Below are positions 18,881 to 27,006 of a stretch of 64,000 nucleotides of DNA, piece by piece. The stretch spans positions 21,594-85,593 of the forward strand of contig CAZCTW010000009.1 of the NCBI GenBank assembly GCA_964501905.1, given 5' to 3'. Each line of letters starts with the position of its first letter. The stretch's first letter is position 1. A program made the translations under genes and the position numbers. The notes under the pieces were generated by a model. That model saw nothing but the letters and a program-made list of their open reading frames with translations, was not told the DNA's origin and ran no database searches. This DNA comes from B69-G16 sp964501905 (GTDB lineage: Archaea; Thermoproteota; Thermoprotei; Thermofilales; B69-G16).

Positions 18881-19279
18881 TCAACGCCGAGCAAAAGGAG
18901 CGCGGTCCTCCCTACTAAAAACAACATACCTAAATCCCCTCTTATTCTCAAACCTAACGTCAAAATACCTCACCAACTCCTCCTTCACTCTCCTATAAAA
19001 ATACCGATTAGCTATATAAGAGGGAGGCTCCACCCTCGAAACAAGCCCTCTAACTCTCCTAAAATCCAACGTACCAAAAACATAAGCAGCATAACCATAC
19101 TTCACCAAACTCCTAACCTTAACCGACACCCTACGAGACCTAGCACCAGCAACAATACACTCCGCCACCCTCAACACACAACCCAAAACACTACCCTGAA
19201 CTCTCCCAACCCAACCCGACACCATACCAGCCATACCCCACAACCACACCATATAAAACAAACACACCCCCCATCCCAT
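18881..19279 (-). CDS. Hypothetical basic protein
   Basis: 132 aa. The first third is hydrophobic with many G, V and W codons and could be a composition artefact of the GT-rich strand. The last 70 residues (RRVRGLVSRVEPPSYIANRY and onward) look more like a real basic, folded domain. No family recognised. It lies alone in the stretch where base skew reverses. The reading frame may begin at an internal start. Confidence 0.35.
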   Translation of the reverse strand: MGWGVCLFYMVWLWGMAGMVSGWVGRVQGSVLGCVLRVAECIVAGARSRRVSVKVRSLVKYGYAAYVFGTLDFRRVRGLVSRVEPPSYIANRYFYRRVKEELVRYFDVRFENKRGFRYVVFSREDRAPFARR

Positions 19280-19500
19280 ATCACCAAACTATTACAATCA
19301 AAAAACCCACGTACATACACAAACGCCAACACACCTCCACAACCTCAACCAAACAAAACCCATGAACCAAAATACCAAAGAAACGAATATCCAACAACAA
19401 ACCCTAAAACACACTACGACAAACACCTAACAAGACAAAAAACCACATAACACCCCCAACAACAAACACTTACAAAAAAACCAAACGGAAAACTTAAAAA
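19280..19500. other. A+C-rich, gene-free stretch
   Basis: Nearly only A and C on the plus strand; for example 53 of 60 bases at 19,321-19,380 are A or C. No reading frame or tRNA is visible. It contains a 14-base repeat copy at 19,460 and a variant near 19,424. It ends just before the TATA-like region of the initiator tRNA. Confidence 0.6.
19460..19473 (+). repeat. 14-base direct repeat, copy 2
   Basis: CAACAAACACTTAC, identical to the copy at 18,796-18,809 about 650 bases to the left. Located in the A+C-rich stretch before the initiator tRNA. Confidence 0.35.
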
Positions 19501-19562
19501 CATAACCATATAATATAACACAGATGCAGACCCAGGGTTACGGCCCGGGGTCCAAGCCCCAA

Positions 19563-19687
19563 AGCGGGGTGGGGAAGCCAGGTAATCCCGCGGGGCTCAT
19601 AAACCTCTGTCGGACAAAAACGAAAAAAGAGCCCCGACAGAGAATTGAGAGACCCCGAGGTCCCCGGTTCAAATCCGGGCCCCGCTA
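19563..19687 (+). tRNA. Initiator tRNA-Met (CAT) with a 50-base intron
   Basis: Acceptor AGCGGGG pairs with CCCCGCT, with the A1-T72 pair and A73 typical of archaeal initiator tRNA. Anticodon stem CGGGG/CCCCG and loop CTCATAA. The intron is 19,602-19,651 at the canonical 37/38 site: exon CTCA pairs with intron TGAG, with three-base bulges TAA and AGA at the cut sites, and a 9-base internal stem CTCTGTCGG. A TATA-like element lies near 19,509. The T arm GGTTCAAATCC is standard. Confidence 0.92.
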
Positions 19688-19822
19688 TAGCCACTATTTT
19701 TTTTCTTTTCTTTCGAAAAGGAAACGAAATTTTTCTTTAATTATCGGTAATGGGACTCTAAGAGTTTTTCAAAAGTTTATCGGGAGTCACCGCGGGATTT
19801 TAGGTAGGTGGGGGTGGTTTGT

Positions 19823-20842
19823 TTATTGTTTGGTCCATCGTCCGTTTATTTTTTTGTATAGTTTTTTCCATTTTTCTGCTGCTGTTTTTGTGTCGTATTT
19901 TTGTAGTAGGGTTAGTGCGTCTTGGAGTTTTTGTTGTTTGCGTTTTATTTCGAATCCTATTTGTTGGGTGTATTTTTTGATGTCGTTTTTTCGGTAGATT
20001 ACTAGTTGGTATGTTTCTTTGACTTTTACTTTCATGTTTTTTATTATGATTTCTTCGTTTTCTTTTCGTACTTTTCTCCAGTGGCAGTGTATGTTTTTTA
20101 GTTTCAATAAGTATTCTACGAATTTTAGGAATTCTATGGAGGAATTGCCTATAGTTATTGCAATGTAAAGTTTGCCTTTGCTCGGAGAAACGCACGGCCC
20201 TCCGTCTCCGTCGAATGCTCCTTTTAGGAATTCGTTGGGGTATATGTATGCTATGATTTTCCAGAGGTTTATTTTGCAGATGTAGCGTATTGTTGTTCCG
20301 TTGTGGTAGACTACGTATCTTCCGTCTTTTGTTTTGGATATTTGGTATTTTTTGCCTGTTATTTTTGATAGTTTTTGTGCGTATTTTTCTGCGTAGTCTC
20401 GGTCTTTTACTCTTAGTTTTGCTGTGGTGCTTCGGCAGGCGTCTGTGAGTGCTGTTCCTATTATGTAGCCTAGTTCTGGGGCTGTTTTTAGTGGTGTTGT
20501 TCCTGGTTTTGTTTTGCCGGTGATCCACCAGTATATGGTCATTGGTGGTATTTTGATGCCTAGTTTTTCTTGGAGTTTTTTGGCTATTTTTCTGCGTCCT
20601 AGTTTTTTCATGGTTAGGGCTAGTTTGTAGGCTTTGTTGTATAGTAGGGCTTTTTGTAGTGGTGTGGGTTTGTATGGTATTAGTTCGTTATGATAGATTT
20701 TCTCGATTTGGTCTTTGGGGATTTTAGAGCGGTAGATTTTTTGAATTATTTTCACCGCGTCTTCTATTTTGTAGCCTGCGGTTTTGAGGAGGAGTACCGC
20801 GTCGAAGATTTCAATAGGAATTTTCCTACTCTCCATACTCAT
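19823..20842 (-). CDS. LAGLIDADG homing endonuclease, free-standing
   Basis: 339 aa with two LAGLIDADG-type motifs, LGYIIGTALTDA (residues 124-135) and FLKGAFDGDGG (205-215), each ending in the acidic residue that binds the catalytic metal. The N-terminal 110 residues include an HTH-like part (KKLGRRKIAKKLQEKLG). No host intron or intein surrounds it, so it is free-standing or a relic. Codons are strongly G/T-poor on the coding strand, following the regional skew. Its 5' side faces the GC-rich hairpin region. Confidence 0.85.
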   Translation of the reverse strand: MSMESRKIPIEIFDAVLLLKTAGYKIEDAVKIIQKIYRSKIPKDQIEKIYHNELIPYKPTPLQKALLYNKAYKLALTMKKLGRRKIAKKLQEKLGIKIPPMTIYWWITGKTKPGTTPLKTAPELGYIIGTALTDACRSTTAKLRVKDRDYAEKYAQKLSKITGKKYQISKTKDGRYVVYHNGTTIRYICKINLWKIIAYIYPNEFLKGAFDGDGGPCVSPSKGKLYIAITIGNSSIEFLKFVEYLLKLKNIHCHWRKVRKENEEIIIKNMKVKVKETYQLVIYRKNDIKKYTQQIGFEIKRKQQKLQDALTLLQKYDTKTAAEKWKKLYKKINGRWTKQ

Positions 20843-20859
20843 CCCCCCTCGCTCTCCGT

Positions 20860-21010
20860 CTAACAGAGTAGCGGGGTCGTATGGAGAGTCGCTGCTAATC
20901 TCTGACGATTTTCAGCCTCCTCGTGTCATCAGAGGCTCGCTGTGGCAGGGCTCCGCGCCCGCTGGTATGCCGGCCTCCCCTCCGGAGCCCTTCGCGGAGG
21001 AGAGGTAGGG
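20860..21010. other. GC-rich gene-free stretch with local hairpins
   Basis: No credible gene. Sharply higher GC than the LAGLIDADG gene to the left. It contains short complementary pieces, such as CTCC/GGAG pairs around 20,976-21,003. It leads directly into the larger multi-hairpin structure. Confidence 0.5.
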
Positions 21011-21138
21011 GCCGGGCTTTTTGCCCGCTTAAGGCATGGCCTACAAGCGGGCGTCCGCAAGGCATAGCCTACGCGGACCTGAACCCCCAACCCTTCTCCC
21101 TCAACATCGTGGAGGGTTGGGGGTAAAAAAGAGCCCGG
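21011..21138. ncRNA. Candidate structured RNA with twin-loop hairpins
   Basis: GCCGGGC (21,011-21,017) pairs with GCCCGGC (21,132-21,138) and encloses three perfect hairpins: GCCCGCTT/AAGCGGGC (21,023-21,052), GTCCGC/GCGGAC (21,053-21,078) and an 11-base stem CCCCCAACCCT/AGGGTTGGGGG (21,084-21,123). The first two carry almost identical 14-base loops, AAGGCATGGCCTAC and AAGGCATAGCCTAC. Strand and function are unknown. It lies between the LAGLIDADG gene and the broken HerA-like gene. Confidence 0.45.
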
Positions 21139-21185
21139 CTTTCCCCTCTGTGATGCGGTGACCCCCTCATTGGCTCGGGGATCCT

Positions 21186-21207
21186 GCCCAAACCCCAAGG
21201 TTTGGGC
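21186..21207 (-). terminator. Hairpin just after the HerA-like gene
   Basis: GCCCAAACC-ccaa-GGTTTGGGC, a perfect 9-base stem, begins 3 bases after the stop of the minus-strand HerA-like gene. It resembles a terminator or mRNA end structure and also resembles hairpins at the right ends of IS200/IS605 elements; no tnpA or tnpB is present. Confidence 0.4.
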
Positions 21208-21209
21208 AT

Positions 21210-23027
21210 TCATTGGTATATTTGGAGGAGTATGTGCGCTTTTTCTGTGAGTTTTCCTTTTTCGTTTATGTATCCGTGTTTTCTGAGGGTTTTTCTCTCT
21301 TGGAGGGTTGTTTGTCCTTTCTGGTATTTTCTGATTAGGTGTGCTATTTTCTCCCACTTGTCTACGCGTCTGTGTTTTCTCTGGGGCGGCGTCGGGGTGT
21401 ATCTGGGTTTTACCTTTATGTGGGCTATTCTCCCTCTCTGGGATGTTATGCATTCTCCTGTTTCGAGTTTTTCGATTTTCGCTGTTAGTTCTCTATGTCT
21501 GCTGGGGGATAGGGCTTTGGCGGCTATTTCCGCGTCTACTCCGGTGCAGTGGAAGACCGCTATTGTCTCGGCGTTGTTTATGATTGAGCTGTGGAGGGTG
21601 CTGGGGGTTTGGGTTGCGGCTATTATCTTTACTCCGTGCTTCCTCCCCTCGTCCATTAAACGCTCTAGGAAGGTTTTCGTTTTGAGGAATCTGGGAGCCA
21701 GCCTCTGCGCCTCGTCTAGGACCAGCACGGTTTCCATGCTTGGAGGATCGTAGTACAGGTTTTGGAGGAGGAACCAGGTGAAGACTGTTTTCTCGTAGTC
21801 GGTTTTTAGGCTGGATAGGTCGATTGCATATATTCCCTTGTCCTCGGGCGGGGGTAGGTTTCTGTTGAAGCACCTACCCGTAAGCCTGGAGAGCCTCCTC
21901 TTGACGGCTGCGGCGGCGTTTCTCTCGTCTTCCCTCCTAATATCCATCGAGGACAGCGCTTCGTACAGGGTTAGGGGGGTTACGGGCAGTCCTAGCTTTT
22001 CCACTTGGAGGGCGGCTTTTCTAGCTACTTCATACTGGATTGGGCTGAACTCGCTCCTCTGGGTGGTGTAGAAGAGTATCTCCTCTATGCTATCCCATCC
22101 GTGGTCGAAGCCTAGCCAGAAGGGGTTTACGTAAACGTCTACGCCGGGGATTAGCCTATAGCCTAGACCCGCGTATTCCCCGTATCAGTCCAAGATCAGC
22201 ACTCTCTTCTCTCTGCCCAGCCCCTCCACCAGCCTGGCTATAAACGTGCTCTTGCCCGAGCCGCTCGCGCCAATCACTAACACGTGGGTCTCCACTTCTA
22301 TACCGGTGATCCCATTCCTGGTGCAGCCTATTTCAACTCCTTTATCCTCGTGGTAGGTGGAGCCTCTGACCATAGCGCTGGCCGTCTCCCACACGTACTC
22401 GCAGGCCTTTAGCTTCGTCAACTCTTTCGCCCGCCTGCCCCCTAGGGGGTAGAGCCCGGTCTTTAACAAAACCTTCTTCCCCGTCTTCATCCCCTCTATT
22501 ACGAGCACGGCGGCTCCCGGGTTTCCATAGGTTTTAATCCTAGAGCCCACCTTCAGTTTAGGCAGCTCGGCTAGAGGCTTGAGCTTAAAGCCCATCTGCT
22601 CTAGCGCCCAGCGAGGGCTGTAGCCGTCATCTAGGATGAGGTAATGTTTCTCGAAGGCTATTAGACACCTGTTATCCAGGGTCCTTACGAAGTATAGCCT
22701 ACACTTCTCGGGCACGTTAAGCTTTAACTCGAAATCCCCGGGAACCCCCGTTACGGCGTAGATTTCCAGCCGGCATCCCCACAGTCCGTGTGCTCCTCTA
22801 AAATACTCCCCGTTCCACCTGTAGCTCAGGTATAAGAGTTTGAGGATCTTGGGGACTAGGATTGACGAGAGTATGGAGATGATGACTGGCAGGAAGCTAA
22901 ATCTTATCCACGGCAGGGCTATTATCGAGCCTATGTAGATTATCCAGGGCGGCATCCTGGTTTTTAAGCCGTTGAGTATTTGCGTTGTTATCTCCTTCAA
23001 AGCCTCGAGGGGCATATCCTCAGCCAT
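21210..23027 (-). pseudogene. HerA/TraG-like DNA translocation ATPase with one in-frame TGA
   Basis: One reading frame of 605 codons interrupted only by TGA at 22,185-22,187. Upstream half (280 aa): two membrane helices near residues 25-60, a beta-rich domain, and Walker A GASGSGKST (about 253-261). The stop falls directly after VLILD, where related ATPases read on to a GEY motif; here the frame continues YGEYAGLGYRL. Downstream half: VLDEAQRLAP (Walker B), IIAATQTPS (sensor) and a basic tail. Probably a membrane-coupled DNA pump of a conjugative or plasmid-like element. A nonsense mutation (CGA to TGA) is the simplest cause; recoding or sequence error remain possible. Confidence 0.75.
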
Positions 23028-23128
23028 GTTAGATTTTATCTAAAATATTAGAATTTTAATATTTAATATTAACGCTATGTGATCTAAATTTTTTAGATTT
23101 AAACATAAAATTTATTACTGTTTTCGGC

Positions 23129-23449
23129 GTGTCTGTTATTGTGAAGACTTCGGATATAGTTGACGTAGTGGAGAAGATAGGGGATTTGGGGGGTAGGGTG
23201 TTTCCCTCCAGTATATCAACGAATACCAAGTATGCTATGGAGAAGATCGCGAAGTTGGAGGAGCTGGGGCTGGTGAGGAGGGTTAGGGTGGGGAAAAGGA
23301 GGGTTTACGAGTTGACCGAGAAGGGGTTGAGGGTTTACGGTTTGATTAGGGAGATACGCGGGATTGTACGGGGGGAGGGGCCGCCTAGAGGGGAGGAACC
23401 CGTTTTTATAAGGAGTAACCCGTGGCTTAAAGCTCTGGGGGAGGGTTAG
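23129..23449 (+). CDS. Winged-helix DNA-binding protein
   Basis: 106 aa with a recognisable wHTH core: helix KYAMEKIAKLEELGLVRRV followed by the wing KRRVYELTEKGLRVY. Divergent from the HerA-like gene, with a short AT-rich gap that must hold both promoters. It is coupled by 1 base to the next gene, which starts with TTG. Likely the local regulator of the element-like cluster. The C-terminal 30 residues are Pro/Gly-rich and unfamiliar. Confidence 0.65.
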   Translation: MSVIVKTSDIVDVVEKIGDLGGRVFPSSISTNTKYAMEKIAKLEELGLVRRVRVGKRRVYELTEKGLRVYGLIREIRGIVRGEGPPRGEEPVFIRSNPWLKALGEG

Positions 23450-23450
23450 G

Positions 23451-24041
23451 TTGAGGTTGAAGTACGTTAAAATAGGCAGATACGAGTTCAGCAACGTCCA
23501 CTTATCGTTAATGTACCCGAGCGAGGCGGCTCGGGTTTTCGGTGTTGGGAAAGACGAGGCTTTGGGGATTATCGAAGACGCTAGGAAGAGCCTCGCTGGT
23601 TGGATGCCGGAACCCCTCCCCGTCAAGATAGGCTTAATCGATTATTATCTGCCCCCGGGGGTCCACTTGATAGTCGACAGGTATGGTTTATTAAAGGAGT
23701 CTATCAGCCCAGCCCCCCTTATAGTGCCCGATTATCTGGACGGGGAGTTCGTGAAGTACGTGTTTTTCGAGTTGCCGAAGCTCCTAGAGCGAGAGAGGCG
23801 CTGCGTGTTTATAGAGGATTTGGACGACCGCTTCACTAGGAGCGTAAGGCAGGGGTTGCTATATATCACCGATCTTTTAAAGAGGATTTCCGCCGCCTAT
23901 AACGTTCAAGTGGTGGCGTCCGGCTCGTCCGTGCTCGAAGAGGTTTTTGAAGGTTGGACTAACGTCTTCACGGTTTACAGGAGAGGCGGGGGGATATACG
24001 TTCTAGTAAAGCCCGAAAACATAGTCCGTAAGATCGCGTGA
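23451..24041 (+). CDS. Unknown protein of the RadA-paralogue cluster
   Basis: 196 aa from a TTG start. No family recognised. An early region (about residues 20-60) has EAARVFGVGKDEALGIIEDAR, and a central strand-plus-acid motif CVFIEDLDDRF recalls a Walker B strand. A Walker A loop is absent, so it is not an intact ATPase. It lies between the wHTH gene and the RadA paralogue with gaps of 1 base, so the three are one operon. A partner of the recombinase is an inference from this. Confidence 0.55.
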   Translation: MRLKYVKIGRYEFSNVHLSLMYPSEAARVFGVGKDEALGIIEDARKSLAGWMPEPLPVKIGLIDYYLPPGVHLIVDRYGLLKESISPAPLIVPDYLDGEFVKYVFFELPKLLERERRCVFIEDLDDRFTRSVRQGLLYITDLLKRISAAYNVQVVASGSSVLEEVFEGWTNVFTVYRRGGGIYVLVKPENIVRKIA

Positions 24042-24042
24042 G

Positions 24043-25005
24043 GTGGAAGGCTTGGATACTCCTATCGACGAGCTCCTTAAAGTGCCTGGGATTAGCAGGG
24101 TTTTAGTGGGGAAGTTGAAGAGTATTGGGCTGGAATACCTAGAGGACCTCGTCTTGTTCAATCCCGAGGAGCTGGTTGAAAGGGCTGAAATAGCGGATCT
24201 CCGTAAAGCCGAGTTCTTGATAAAATCGGCTAGGAAGATTTTAGGGAGGAAGAGGAGGAGCTTAACCGCTAGGGAATACCTTAGGTTGATGGAGTCCAGG
24301 GAGTTCTTCACGACGCTCGTAAAGGCTATAGACGGGCTTTTAGGCGGAGGCATTAGAGTTATTGACGTCTACGAGTTCGCCGGAGAGTTCGGAACGGGTA
24401 AAACCCAGCTGGCCCACCAGTTGAGCGTTACCGTTCAACTGCCGCCGAGCAGGGGAGGTCTTGGGGGTAAGACGGTCTATATCGATACCGAGGGGACCTT
24501 CAGCCCGGAGAGGATATATGATATAGCCGAGGGGCTCGGGTTAAGCGATGCTTTAGACAACGTTTTCGTTGCGCGTCCCGTCAACGTGCTCGAGCTCGAA
24601 GACGTGGTTATAGAGGATCTGCCTTCTCTCATACGCAGAGGGGTTAGACTCATAGTTATCGACAGCATTATAGCTCTATACAGGGCGGAGTTTAAGGGTT
24701 TGGAAATGCTGGCTTATCGCCAGCAGAGGATTAACTATCTCATAGATTGGTTGAAGAGGTATAGCTATAGGTACCAGTTGGCCGTCGTGTACACTAACCA
24801 AGTGTTAAGCCAGCCCGTGCCTTGGGGTTTTGCCTATAAAGTGCCAGCCGGAGGGAATATTATAGCGCACGCCGCTACCCACCGTTTTCTCTTGAAAAAG
24901 ACTGGCTCCGAGTGGGTTATGGAGTGTTTAGATAGTCCTACGATTCCAAGAGGAAAAGCGGCGAGGTTCAGAATCACAAAGCATGGATTGAGGGATGTCG
25001 AGTAA
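24043..25005 (+). CDS. RadA-family recombinase paralogue
   Basis: 320 aa: an N-terminal helix-hairpin-helix domain (about residues 10-50, VPGISRVLVGKLKSIGLEYL), Walker A GEFGTGKTQ (114-122), the RadA-type QLPPSRGG and YIDTEGTFSPERI, Walker B LIVIDSI, and a VVYTNQV region with later HAATHRFLLKK. These are the ATP- and DNA-binding features of strand-exchange proteins. Loop 1 and the polymerisation region differ from normal RadA (ARPVNVLELED), and GC and codon use match the element, so I read it as a paralogue and not the main chromosomal radA. Confidence 0.8.
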   Translation: MEGLDTPIDELLKVPGISRVLVGKLKSIGLEYLEDLVLFNPEELVERAEIADLRKAEFLIKSARKILGRKRRSLTAREYLRLMESREFFTTLVKAIDGLLGGGIRVIDVYEFAGEFGTGKTQLAHQLSVTVQLPPSRGGLGGKTVYIDTEGTFSPERIYDIAEGLGLSDALDNVFVARPVNVLELEDVVIEDLPSLIRRGVRLIVIDSIIALYRAEFKGLEMLAYRQQRINYLIDWLKRYSYRYQLAVVYTNQVLSQPVPWGFAYKVPAGGNIIAHAATHRFLLKKTGSEWVMECLDSPTIPRGKAARFRITKHGLRDVE

Positions 25006-25177
25006 GTCGATAAAGGCTTGACAGCCAAAATAGACCAATATTTGGCTCTAGGATACCGGTTATTTCTTGAAATGTAGTCTGGGCATTAATCTTGTGTAGA
25101 ATTTGTTATGATTCTGTTAAACTTAAGGTCCTAGGTAATGAAATATTTTATGAGTCTTTGTGGGAGGAGCCTGTGGT

Positions 25178-25579
25178 ATGGAGGGTAAGTGGAGAAAATT
25201 GAGAAATACGGCTTTTGTAGAGGAAGATAAAGTAAAAACTTTTAACGGCGTATTCTACATAATCTCACTCGGCAAACGACAACTCCTCCACATAAACCTA
25301 GTCTTCAACTTTGATAAAATGCATCCAGGAAAATTCAAATTCTACGAAGAATTTGGTGCCATGTGCGAGGAGAGTGGAGCTTTTAGAGGTTATTATACTA
25401 TGTTTGTAAGATGTAAGTCTTATTTGAGGGAGTTGTCTAGTCTCGCAAGTAGGATATACGTCTTCGGCAACCCTAGGACTTTCTCTAGGGATCCCGGTGT
25501 TTATGTTGGTTTTGGGGAGTATAGGGGTGTTGTTAGGGTTTTATTCGACGATTTTTCAAACTATACTGTTTGTTATTGA
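25178..25579 (+). CDS. Hypothetical protein
   Basis: 133 aa from the ATG after a GGAGGAG site (MEGKWRKLRNTAFVEEDKV). Mixed alpha/beta composition with conserved-looking FYEEFGAM and GVYVGFGEYRGV. No family recognised. Composition shifts within the gene from A/C-rich to G/T-rich, which could reflect a patchwork origin. It is followed by a second small unknown gene in the same direction. Confidence 0.5.
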   Translation: MEGKWRKLRNTAFVEEDKVKTFNGVFYIISLGKRQLLHINLVFNFDKMHPGKFKFYEEFGAMCEESGAFRGYYTMFVRCKSYLRELSSLASRIYVFGNPRTFSRDPGVYVGFGEYRGVVRVLFDDFSNYTVCY

Positions 25580-25601
25580 AGGTGAAGGGGGGAAGAAATC
25601 C

Positions 25602-25832
25602 ATGAAAAAGCACGAGGAGGAGGTTGCGGAGTTTGTCGAGTCTGAGAAGAGAGAGCCCGGCCCTGTGCGCGGTCCATTTACCTGCTATCTTTTGGATGAG
25701 GATTGGGTTGTCGATTTTTTAAACCGGTATATTAGATATGTTAGAGAACATATAAACCCAAATGCTGTATTAGGCGCCGATAAGCCTACTCCACAGGGAA
25801 CAATCCACGTAGGATTAGCGGAGATAAAGTAG
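25602..25832 (+). CDS. Hypothetical acidic protein
   Basis: 76 aa from the ATG chosen (MKKHEEEVAEFVESEKREPG). A longer upstream extension overlaps the previous gene and is less likely. It ends with GTIHVGLAEIK. No family recognised; a small adaptor or antitoxin-size protein is possible. Confidence 0.45.
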   Translation: MKKHEEEVAEFVESEKREPGPVRGPFTCYLLDEDWVVDFLNRYIRYVREHINPNAVLGADKPTPQGTIHVGLAEIK

Positions 25833-25903
25833 GGTTTTAAGAAGGGGTGTGTCGTGTAGTTTCTGGGGATGGGGTTGTGAAGTCGATTTTCTGGATTTTA
25901 TGT

Positions 25904-26365
25904 TTATAATTCTCTCCACTTGCCTAGAGGGTTTTCTAGTTTGGGTGCTTGGTTTTTAAGGGTTGGGTGGAGGAAGTTTTTGTCGTTGGTGTAGGCTATG
26001 TCGATTAGATTTTTTAATGGTAGGATGCATAGGTAGTCCCAGATGTGGATTCCGGATAGGCTACTGAGCTTTAAAGCTTTTTTGTAGTATTTTTTTAACA
26101 TTTATTATCACGGTTTTCGAATTGCCGGATATTTTCTCGAGGATTTCCAATGCATTTTTGTCCATTTTTATGCCTCTGAATATAGAACGTGGAGGAGTTC
26201 GGCTAGCTGATGCGTAGTCAGATATATAGTGTGATTGATAAGCGAGTTTTCTAGCCGTGTTGTACATTAAGACGGTTTCTTCATATGCTTTTTCATTCTC
26301 GAATTTCACGCGTAGAGGTTTTTAAATGAGTAAACCCATATCTGTGTATCAATGAAAACGTTCAT
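25904..26365 (-). pseudogene. vapC: VapC-type PIN toxin, frameshifted
   Basis: Begins MNVFIDTQIWVYSF, a standard PIN N-terminus with the first catalytic Asp. The frame breaks near 26,308 and continues as KFENEKAYEETVLMYNTARK; it breaks again near 26,090, then reads GIHIWDYLCILPLKNLIDIAYTNDKNF in the final open part, the PIN C-terminal pattern. It lies 9 bases behind its antitoxin gene. Two frameshifts make the toxin inactive. Confidence 0.65.
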
Positions 26366-26374
26366 CTTATTCAC

Positions 26375-26611
26375 CTATATCATCGTAATCGTACTCTTCG
26401 AAGTAGTCTTCCTGGCCGCCGCTAGCCTTAACTCTCTAAGAATCCTTAACAAACCTAGCGTGTTTTCACCAAGTTCTCTAACCGGTCTAATTACTAGTTC
26501 TCTTCCTCTAATCTTCAGCTCTACTTCGTCTTCATCTCTAACCCCCAAAGTCTGTAATAGTTCTTTCCCCAGGTAAACCTGTCCTGTGTGGATGCGCCTT
26601 CTAACGGGCAA
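26375..26611 (-). CDS. vapB: VapB/AbrB-type antitoxin
   Basis: 78 aa with the swapped-hairpin AbrB fold: RRIHTGQVYLGKELLQTLGVRDEDEVELKIRGRELVIRPV. The C-terminal helix region would bind the PIN toxin encoded next. The toxin is broken, so this may be an orphan antitoxin on the way to loss. Confidence 0.65.
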   Translation of the reverse strand: MPVRRRIHTGQVYLGKELLQTLGVRDEDEVELKIRGRELVIRPVRELGENTLGLLRILRELRLAAARKTTSKSTITMI

Positions 26612-26735
26612 AGTATCACCAACTACTACTAAATATTTACCTGTCTCCCAAAGCTTCTTTGACTCAAATATAGGTTTGGAAAATAAGTTTGAAAGGTGAG
26701 AGTGAGAGGTATCTAGTATTTGTAAGTGTAGTTCG

Positions 26736-26899
26736 TAGGTGGAGATTTAGAGGAGGTTGCTAAAGACTCTATAAACGAGTTGAAGATATGGCTTATAAAC
26801 AACGGCTATGTAAAACCCGATGGCATAATGTTGATAGATGGCTCTACCCGTAGAGGTTTAAAAGGTGCTGTGGTCTATGTGGAACTTTATAATTAGTAA
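26736..26899 (+). pseudogene. 3' remnant of an unknown gene
   Basis: An open stretch of about 54 codons (GGDLEEVAKDSINELKIWLI and KPDGIMLIDGSTRRGLKGA) ends in TAG but begins right after a stop with no start codon. It looks like the tail of a lost protein. The rest of 26,612-27,006 holds nothing I recognise. Confidence 0.35.
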
Positions 26900-27006
26900 C
26901 TTTGTTGATTACACTGAGATGGTGGTATAGATGCCTATGGGGTTCTGGTACGTGTAGGATGGAACAAACGTGTTACTACTTTCGAGCGCGCGTGGGGGTG
27001 TGAGTT

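Noticed and set aside
19800..20528. Long very basic, Arg/Lys/Asn/Thr-rich frame on the minus strand
   Set aside because: It overlaps the LAGLIDADG gene in another frame; low-complexity composition follows from the skewed bases.
21186..21207. Right end of an IS200/IS605 element
   Set aside because: The hairpin is similar in shape, but no tnpA, tnpB or second end was found; kept only as a terminator-like hairpin.
22185..22187. Selenocysteine at the TGA of the HerA-like gene
   Set aside because: No Sec machinery or SECIS-type hairpin is visible, and the position is not a redox site; a nonsense mutation is simpler.
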